Shown piece after piece: positions 52,183 through 62,300 of a stretch of DNA of 64,000 nt. The stretch covers positions 7,716,310 to 7,780,309 of the forward strand of contig NC_079914.1 of NCBI RefSeq assembly GCF_024868665.1, read 5' to 3'. The translations under genes and the position numbers were made by a program. The notes under the pieces are model-generated. The model saw nothing but the letters and a program-made list of their open reading frames with translations, was not told the DNA's origin and did not search any database. The stretch comes from Triplophysa rosa. Taxonomy: Eukaryota; Chordata; Actinopteri; Cypriniformes; Nemacheilidae. Position 1 is the first letter of the stretch; each line of letters opens with the position of its first letter.

Positions 52183-54621
52183 CTCTCCCCTGCTGAAGAC
52201 AGTTCCATAGCGCCGCGTAGACCTGCTGGCTGGCAGAATTTTTAAAGAGCATGGAGGTTTAAAGACAGAACCCCCTGGGGAGGAATCCCACCAGCTTGGA
52301 AAGGGAAAGGGGGAGTTTGCTGTCTGTCTCTCTCTTGAGTCTTTCTCTCACCTTATCTCTTTTTTCTTTCTTATCTTTGTCTCTGCCTCTGGATGCCTGT
52401 CTATCTTTCTCTCAGTTTATATGCTTTCTCGTCCTTTCTTTCACATTCCTTCTTTTTACTTCTTTCTTTCCTAGTATTTCTTTCTCACAGTGCATCTTTC
52501 CCCCCACCCTACCCAAACTCTGGCATTGACAGATTGAAGAAATTCTTTTCACTCGCGTACCCAGCATCGCTTAGTTCCCTCTCACAACATATTTCTCTTT
52601 TTCTCCTCTCACTTTCTCAGTCTTGCTGTTCCCATCTAAATATTCAACAGAAACGTTCACGTCACCTAGTAACATTGGCTACATTCACAGTGCAGCTGAA
52701 TGTGGCCCGTGTGTAATGTTTTTCGCCTACAAATGCGACACAAATGTGTTTTTGTGGATGACAGATGTCCAACCCTAAATTTGTCCATTTGTCCAAGATT
52801 TGAAGTTATTGTTGATGCTTTTCCATGCAGGGTCTAGGCGTTTGTTGTAACTGTGGCATTTAATGCAACCTTTCTGAAAGGTTTAATTTACAGGGTTTGG
52901 ACATTTCAGATATGCCCATGACTAACCGTTGCCAGCTTCCATCGACCAAAACCAGTTCTTGACCTCAATGTTGATCTTGTGTCCCATCCTCTAACACGTT
53001 TCAAAATCTGAGACTTCACCAATGAGCGGAAGCTTGTCGCCAATTAAACACGTGTGACCATAGCTGTTACATGGCACCCAAGTGAACCCCTGAGCTCAGC
53101 AGAGCAGCCCATCCCCTGATATCTGCTGCCTATGCTTCTCCTGGATCTGCTCCCATCCAGCCCAAGAGAAGCTCCCTTCCTCTGCAGGGAGTTCAGGCAG
53201 GGAGCGATAGTGGTAAAAAAAAGCAGCTAGCGGAGGAGCGAGCGAGATAGAGAAGAATCTGTGATTGCAGGCCTCCGCAGTGGGACCAGGGGGGAATGGA
53301 GACTACTGTCTCACTGAGTGATATCCCTGTCTCAACAGTAAATAAATAATGCAGCCTGCAGAGTTCACCCTGCCTCCTCCAGTGAGTTGTAAATGCATTA
53401 GCTGTTTTATATTCTTTTGTCTTGGGAAAATGGTTGGGAGGGAGGCAGAGAAAGAAAAGAACGGTACAAGCAAACAACAGGAACGAAAATCACTCGCGTT
53501 CCACCTTTTCGCACGATCTGACTCTCCTCCCAGAGCACGCTTTGGTGTAGTCCCCTGATCACCTGAATGAATGGCAAAACAGCGAGAAGGTGCATAACGC
53601 ACTTGCGTACAGGGCTTTAGATACTAGGACTTTGAGAAGAATAGTGAGAATTTTTCACTTGGGTTTTACAGTTGCGGATGGATATGCAAACCTGGTTGAC
53701 GTGAATGTACCAAAAGTAAACATTGTATATTTTAGCAGTTATTCAGAGAAAAACGATGTTTGTAATTAGGGATGCACCGATATGTACATTTTGGCCGGTA
53801 ACGATAATTCTTTAAGATTGGAAGCCGATAACCGATATATTGGCCGATATACAGTATAGAAATATTAATATAACATTTTCTAAGATTGAAACAAAAGGCA
53901 AAAAGTGGACAACTGCTTTTTTTGAAAACATTGACTGCAGAAGACAAGGTAACCATTAGTTCTCTTTTTCCCCCTGAAAATCATGTACCAAGCCTACTTT
54001 ACACTAGTGAATGATTATTTTACCTTCAAACTTTTCTGGTATATTTTTTATTTAATAAACAAATTATAGATGTTCTTCCAGAGCGACTTAGAAATATGTT
54101 CTTAATAGCCGCATAGTCTAACAGGTCTCAAGACAGAAAGCATTCAGATAACAGTCTGATTAAAAAAATATGCTTTTGTTCCTATAAATTAAACATTCAT
54201 AAATACTGGATCTACATACTGTACCTACATAAACAATGTTTTGCTTGTAGCAGTAAGTGAATGATCATGACAGAAAGACAGTGCTGTACTGTATTTTAAC
54301 TGTGAGCAGTTTGCATTTGAAGATGTTTAACCAGAGGCAACGGTTTATGATTTATCGGCTGTAATATATAGGCCTTAATTTTATTGTCAGCCGATAACAT
54401 TAAAAATGACCATTTATCGCCTGATACCGATATGGCTGATAATTTATCGTGCATCCCTATTTGTAATCTTTCATAAAAATGTAAGTTAGTATGTGATACA
54501 CAGGGTCGTCATTTTAGGGGCCCTAAGCAAAGTCAAGACCTGAGCCCCCCCCCACATACACAATAAAATGTTTTCTTTGAATTGCACAACAGTAATATTG
54601 AGTAGCCCTATATGGAATTAT

Positions 54622-54653
<32 letters not shown>

Positions 54654-57600
54654 CTGTATATATATATATATATATATACATATATATATACTGTATATAT
54701 ATATATGTATATACTGTATATATATATATAACCTGTATTTATTTGACTTTGAACCGCATAACCTCCTAGCTGAATTAGAAGTTTTGATTAGTTTTTCAAC
54801 CGAGTCAGATCTGTCTGTTATTAGGTGCGTTTGACTTATCCGGTGCAGCGCACGCAGGTCGATAAGGCGTCAAAAGCATCAAATGATTTAACCGCTTGTG
54901 GTCACTAAGGGGCCCCCCAAGCTAGCAGGGCCCTACGCATTTGCGTGGTTTGCGTGCTGGTTAACACCGGTACTGGTGATGCACATTTAGGAAGCAAATT
55001 GTGAACTTCAAAAACATTTTCCCTACTCTGCTTTTCAACACATCATTGTATTTATTTGTGTCGATATTTATATCTTTTCTTAACTTTATTTAATCCTTTA
55101 GATGCTGGTTCCCCAAAGCAACGTTCCAACTAACCCACCATCGCTAATATTGCTTTTTGTCTAGTCCAAGTGTTATTTCCAGTCTAAAATTCATTGCTAG
55201 TTCCTGTCAACAACTCGGATTGACGGCAGAGAACGACGTTGACTAGCGTAGAGAAGATAGCTGAGGCCAATGTGGGACCCGCGACAACTTGTGCATCTGC
55301 GAAGGAGACAATTTTATTTACATAGCATCCGTTCACATACGCTTCTGCAAAAGGGTGGCACATCTTGGCATAAACACTCGGGAGAAGCGCCTATAGGAGT
55401 TAATGATAGTAGCAGTCACATACGGCAGCATCAGGCTTGCGTACGCGTGACAGCTTTACTGCTTTACTGCCGTACAGTCATCTGCCGCGCCGCGACACGG
55501 CGAGGATGTTTCTGCTTCTGCCAGCGTTCTTCTCTCGCCTGCCAGAGCCTTCAATCTCGCTCTCTGTATCACATACTAACTCTCTCACTCTGTCTTCTCC
55601 CATCACCGCCGCCACCTCCCACCGAGAATAACAGCAACCAGTCGTCATCCGCACCGCATCTGCATATACGCAAATAAAAACAGACACGTGTGCAGGCTAG
55701 CACACATGTGCTCCAAATTAAAAGAGCAGTTCAAGCAAAAAGGCAAATTCTGTCATGTTGGTGCCAACCTGTGTGACTTGGTGTGTTTTATGAAACAAAT
55801 ATTTTTTTTTAGAGAAGTAGGTTTCAGGATGTGCATTTTCAGTGATCTATTCCTGTAATTAGGCAAAAACAGCAAAACCACAGGTACTGGTGTGAGTATA
55901 GGATTACAAAGTTTCACATCGGACAGTCACATCTGAACTACCCAACCCCTCCCCAAACACACAACACTGTTCCTTTGAATGGTGGCAGCTTGTTATATTT
56001 TGAGCAGGGGATCACTGGCAGTTCCCCATGGCTAGGCTACAGTACAGGCCTGGCCAGACGTGGCCAACCCATATGGTGCACGGCTATGGAAATCCATATG
56101 CTGCTGGTGCACGGACTCTCCCTCTGGGGCTATGTGGGAAGGTAAAGCCCTAAAGGCTGAACCTCCTTTTCTTCCCCTTTTCGCCGCCTCTGAACCCCCG
56201 GTGTAGCTCAGCCATTGTCCCAGCAATCTGCCGTCACCTTGGTCGCACTCGCACCTTACCCGAGCTCAGGCGCGTCATGAGCTAATGGCCGCTAATTATT
56301 TTAGCCTTCCCGTCACATCAGCAATTTCGGTGTCATTTCCCCTTAAATCCATTGCCTCATTACTTGGCTCTCATTGGTCAGCTATTGTTCATCTTAACGA
56401 ACAGTTGTCTGAGATTAAGTTCTTTGTGAGTGGATTAGCGAGTGTTGTTAGCAGTGCTTGATAAGGCAAGAATTGCTGTTGCTCATAGGGGAGTTTGTTC
56501 AGTGTTAAACTTTGGTGCATCAGTAGTAGTACTGCACTGTTTGTGTTGTGGGATTGAATGATTCCTCAAAACATGCATTCATTTTAAATGAACTAATAAC
56601 AAGATTAAAAAGCACTTTCAGTGTTTCAATTTTTTAACACTTCACAGACGTTAAAACAAAACACTGTACATCTGGATGTTTAAAGCTAAATTGAAATGTT
56701 AAATGGACATCTAGAGTTGCGACACCTAAAAACCATTTAAAACACATTAGCAACCTCCCAGCAACGCCCTTGCAACAAACCACATAACAACCCAAAATTA
56801 TTGTGGAATTTCGTGCAAGCACATTCAACATTTTTTCAGAAAATGTAAAAAATTCTGTAAATTAAAAGAAATCAAGTTGCAAATCTAGCATTATTGTTAT
56901 TGTTAAATGGGCGTATCTTACATCTCTTAATTCTCTCAATAAATTTACTAATACATTGATTAAAAGCTGTCATCCATCACTTTTTCTGGTTGAAAATAAA
57001 CAAAAATCAGGTATTAAGCAATTACATAAATGTTCAAAGTACTCTCCTTTCAGTTTCTCATCTAGGTTTGCAATAGTTAGCTTATAATAATGGTGATTTA
57101 TGAGTTGAATTGTCGGTATAGGTAAAGAAACCTGCAATTTAATGTGTCACACAGAGATGGCGATATGGGGTCAGGGTCAAAAGTTTCAGATCGCAGCTTT
57201 AAATCATTCATTTAGGAATGACTAATTTTTTTAACTGTCTGTCACTGTAAAGCTACAGAGATGCACACACACAACCAGTCTTGACCGTATTTGCAGATGT
57301 GATACTGTAGTGTTGCAATGTGAATAATTGGTCTGTAATGTCATTCTCATGTTTTGTCTGTCTCTAGGAGGTCCTGCAGACATTGCCTAAGTTCTGCTTC
57401 CCGTTTGACGTGGAGAGGTAGGATTCCCCCGCATTCACCTCTGTCACGCTTCCAGAAAATAACACTTAATGACCGTGTGAATTGGGAAAAACGGATGTTG
57501 TTTATACAACACACGCTTTTGCACACACACAAGAGACTCTAGTGACTCATAGGGTGGGGCCACACACCTCATTTGATTCCTATTCTTAATGTCATCTTTA

Positions 57601-59288
57601 AGGGGTCTTAGATTTAAAGACTTAATGTAGAAATTAAGATCTCCACCTCCTGTAAACAATGTGTGTGTATACAGTACATGTCTGTCCTAACAGGCGTGAT
57701 GTTATGCACATCTACTAAATAAATGTATGTTTGTTTTGCACAGCAGCTGTGCTGTTGGAAATGAAAAAGTGCTGTTGTAAGTTGTGTATATATGTGCTGT
57801 GAGTTCACTTCCTCTCAGCTGAAGCTTTACTGCTGCCATCTAGTGGAAAGGAACTACACTGTTATTTTTGGAATGTGTAAAATAAGCATTAAGGTTAATC
57901 ATTTTTTCTGCATTATTAATTGTGGAGTGAATCTGAAAATGTGTAAATCACACGAATTGTTAAACTGTTTTAATGCCATTTCTATTTTAATACATAGGCT
58001 GTTGCTTTGAGTAAGATATGAGTACATTTTGCTGTATTGTAATTATTTGGTAATGCTAAAAGTTATTTAACCAAGTGTACTCAATCTTTTTCACACATTT
58101 GTATTAACCGTTAAAGAGTATTAAGTGTGCAGAACAGTAAGCTTTATTAAAAGGTGATTTATGTGAAATTTTCTTGTGTGTGTGGCATCTGTGCAGAGTG
58201 TCCCAGACTCAGGTGGGCCAGAACTTCACATTTGTGCTCACAGACATTGAGAGCAAGCAGAGGTTTGGATTCTGTCGATTAACATCCGGCTGCAGGGTCT
58301 GCATCTGTTTGCTCAGGTAAGTCATCGTTGCTGCGTCACATTTATTGTGTTTTGGTGTGTGTGTGTGTTTTGTCTGCATTTAAACAAAAACATTTGGATT
58401 GTGGTTATTTTTTATGAAACATTTTAGACAAAAGAAATGTGCAAAAAATGTGCAAATGTTTATTTTTTTATTTAAGTAAGCGGTATTAACATAAATATAT
58501 TATTGATATGATTAAGCATCATTTCTCGAAAAAGGTAAAAATATATAAACACATTCTCAATTGAATGCAAATTCAAACAAATAACACTTCTCGACAACAT
58601 TTTTTCATGAAATTATATCCACACAGTATACAAATAAATCAACACATTTCTAGGAGATATAATGTAATAAAGACAATTGCTTTTATGTCGAATTTTAACC
58701 CTCCCATTGAAAATGGATAAACAACAGTAAACTGCCGTTTTTAATAATACAAATCCATTTAGTAATTCAGAGCAGCACAACTGGGACACATCATCATTTT
58801 TTCCCTCCGTCTACACGGTATTGATGGACAATCGCAGGTTTATCATCATCATGATGAGCCGCTGTCGAGATCTCTCCTCCTCCCACCCCGGCCTGGATGG
58901 CCTTTGTTTTTTTCCTTCTTTCTCTTCCCTCGTTATTCAGGCACACAGGCATGCCAGAGACGGTTCACCAATAATTATGCATGAAGCCCCGCTGCCAATT
59001 AGCAAGAGTCTCTCCCCTGTCCCTTTCACTGAGTTTTACATGCTAATTCATTTGACATATGATGTATAAAATTCATTATGCATTCTGAGTAGTTTGCATG
59101 GCTTCCTTCATTCATAATAAGAAAGTTTTTTTTCTGTTTAAGACCATAGAGCTCTTTGTTTATGTGGTCTGTTTCGAAAGTGTGTGAACACGTAGGAAAA
59201 TAAAGTTTTGTCATTCCACCCCCTTTTAAATATATACGAAAACAAGATGTTAAAAAAATGTGTGTGTGTGCATGTATATACATATACA

Positions 59289-59319
<31 letters not shown>

Positions 59320-62300
59320 CTGTATATATAAATGTTGATTTTTTTGTAAAATTTAACGTGAGAGAGTTTGTTAAAAGTAAAAAACTTTTTAATTTTTTAA
59401 ATATATGTAAATAAACACACATGTATACTGTATATATACACACACACGCACACAAGGTTCATGTTGTTTTATAGTATATATCATAGGTATAAAGTTGATA
59501 ATTTTCTGGTCTTCTTTAAGTAGATACATAAACTCATTTGCACACCTTTACACTCTTGACTCTCCATCTGAATATAAAACAAAAGTAATTAAAACAGTTT
59601 GTGTCCGTGCGATTGTTGAAGTGCTGGGGCCATAAAATTGTCACCTAAGCTTACACGAGGAAGTTGCCTAATGAGAGGGACAGTTTTATGTGGACAGCCC
59701 TTTGTAGCTTTACAGGTTTAGCCCAGGCCAAAAAGACCAGGGTTCCTTCAGGCCAAACCACTTCAAAAACAGACCCCTTCCATTTCACCCCACCCTCTCC
59801 ACCCATTCAGCCCTCGGACACTCTGTCATGACGGGAGCGAATAGCCTTCGGACATCTGCGAGACCCTAGATGAAATAGACCCTCTCTCTCGGCCGGTTTA
59901 TTTGATGGCTGGGACTCGACTTGGCGTCTCGCTCAGACGGCAGAGGTTTTCTTCAGTCAGTGGTCACTCGGTTATATTTCCTTCCTTTCGCCGAACATTA
60001 AGCACAGGAAGGTGGAGGTGTAATCGTATCTCATCCTGGGAAGGAAACAAGGTGCGAGCTGACTCGCTTTTAAAGCTTCTGAATTCCTCTGGTGATTTAG
60101 GATGCACAGTGATTTAAAGGGCTATTAGATCGTACATGTGTATAGGACAAATTAGGAATATCATAGGATCATATGTGCAGTGTGTTGAATTTCAAAATGG
60201 ACATTGTGATTTACAGTGGAGCTGATTTTTCTTTTTCTTGGCATTTCTAAAATATAACGCTAGATTTTTAATCTCATGTCGTTTAGTCAGTGAAAACGGC
60301 CCGTTTTTTCTTTAATGACATCATGCACTCGGGCTGGCATGGGGTTTACCCAAAACCTGATGATCCACGTTTTCCCAGCATGATTTGAGAACGTTCCAAA
60401 AAGCATCTTTTGTGCTTCAGTGGACACAAAAGAAATCTGACCTTTTGCACAAAGGTTTTGTAGTGCGTTTAATAAAAGCCAAATCCCATGAATTGTTACT
60501 CATTTATAGCATTACATTTGTTTACATTTTACAAAATCTTACATTTCCAGGTTCAAAATGATATCCTCACTGCGGTCTCTTTTGGACCCCACTGTATTTT
60601 GAAAACAAAATCCATTCACTCTTCACAAGTGATCAATCTCGTAAGAAGTGTTGTAAACAATTTAAGTTGAACTCTCAGTCACACTTTAGTTTTAGTTCAT
60701 TGGTGGTCAGTTTAGCTATCAATCCGTTCGCTCGGGCTTATCAGGTGCTTCTGACCGTGAAAGGAGGCAGCTCTGGTTTGTTAGGGTTTGCCAGTAAGCC
60801 GCAGATAAGTTGGTTTATTCTGAATACACACGGCGCTGGAGAACCTACAGTAAAAGGGCCATGGAGATTGGCTCATCTCGGCACGGTTCAGAGTGATGAA
60901 TGGTCCTCTATCAGAGGATTTGCCAAATACAAACACGTTTTTACTTTTACTAGCTGTGAAGAGATCCTCTCAGCCGTTTAGAAAAAGTTCCGAAAAATTG
61001 CGTACCTGTTTTTTTTAAATGATTTTAAATGAAAAACAAAACCAATTTTTTGAAAGGTGTTCTCTGTGGTGATTTATTCGACTTAAAAACGAAAGATTTA
61101 CATGCACCGGATAAAGAGTATAATGAGCACTTGTGTTCTCCCAAGCCTGCCGTGCCTTTCTGACAGGAGAGGCTCTCATTTAAATCCCCTTCACTTGTGA
61201 AAAATGAAGGATTAGCATCCAGGAGCCTCGCATTTTAAACAAGAGGGAGATAATGATTTTTTGTTGTGCGGGAAAGTAGCTCGAGCAAGGTGTCGGTCGA
61301 TTGTGATGTTTTAAACAAAGCGTCATGCTTACCAAAACACATTTTTTTTGTTTGTTTGTAAGCGCCAGTCAGGGCCTCGGATCTTTCTCGTGTGGCCGTG
61401 ATTTGCATGGACATTTAATTTGGATAGTGTGACCTGGTTTGCGACCGTTGTTGTGCACGTCAAAATATCGGCATGTTAAGAGATGATTGTTTTAGGTTAA
61501 TGGTCAGCCAGACTCGAAAGCCTCGCGCTTGAGCTCACGTCCCTGGGAACGGCGTGCCACTGGCCCCCTCCGCGGAGCCGGCAATATGAAAATTTGCATT
61601 AGATACACTTATCCGTGTTTTTGTTGTCTGTTAATTCCAGTCTGTTGGAGAGCTCACTGACCCATGGAGGGATAAAAAAAGATCTCCAATCAAGACTGCG
61701 TGTGTTTTGTAGTTCAGCCGGGATCAGACCTTTTTTGTTTTTCTTTTTTTTTCTGAAGTGTTTTATTTCTACTCATCCATTAATTTCAACTTCTGGTGTC
61801 GCATCTTTGCCAATTAAACTAATCAAGTATTTGTGACTGCTCGAAGAGAATAGCCGATGTGACGAGTCTCCGCGAAGTGTGGTGTAAAAGCGCGCGTTGT
61901 AATCGTCGCCCACGAACTAGAAAAGAAAAAGTCAGAGCCCGCTTGCAGGCCGCGTTTTTATTTTAACCGGGTTGCGTAACAAAATAAATGGTGTGTGTTC
62001 TTTGCAACCTTCAAGCCAAAACAACACGTTGGCTGTGTTCCATCTTTAAAGGCCTGTCAATTTCGCCAAGATCCTGTCAAGCTGAAACACGCACAACGTC
62101 TCTTGGCGAGTTATTGTGTGATTAGTTAATACACAGCGATAAAGCGTATCATTTTTAAAAGTGAAATTTCCAAAACGCTGTCTTGTACTGTAGTGACTGT
62201 ATGTACAAAGATGAGGCTCAGTTTGTGCATCTGGGCACAGCATGCTTGTAAACCGTCCGATCTCGCGTTTATTACAGGCTACAGTGGTCCGGTCTTGTTT

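Larger units (their letters stand above)
45156..57367 (+). other. dennd1b intron 3, 12 kb
   Basis: Phase-0 intron. Contains a CT microsatellite, several miniature elements and a hAT-like element (listed separately). GC-richer unique patches lie at about 46420-46950, 48100-48560, 49200-49500, 50860-51330 and 56040-56280; all lack coding signal. Confidence 0.85.

Noticed and set aside
52296..52716. Ser/Leu/Phe-rich frames resembling membrane proteins.
   Set aside because: They come from a pyrimidine-rich low-complexity tract in an intron and have no splice support.
54568..54834. An 88-codon frame rich in Tyr and Ile.
   Set aside because: It is translated TA repeat.
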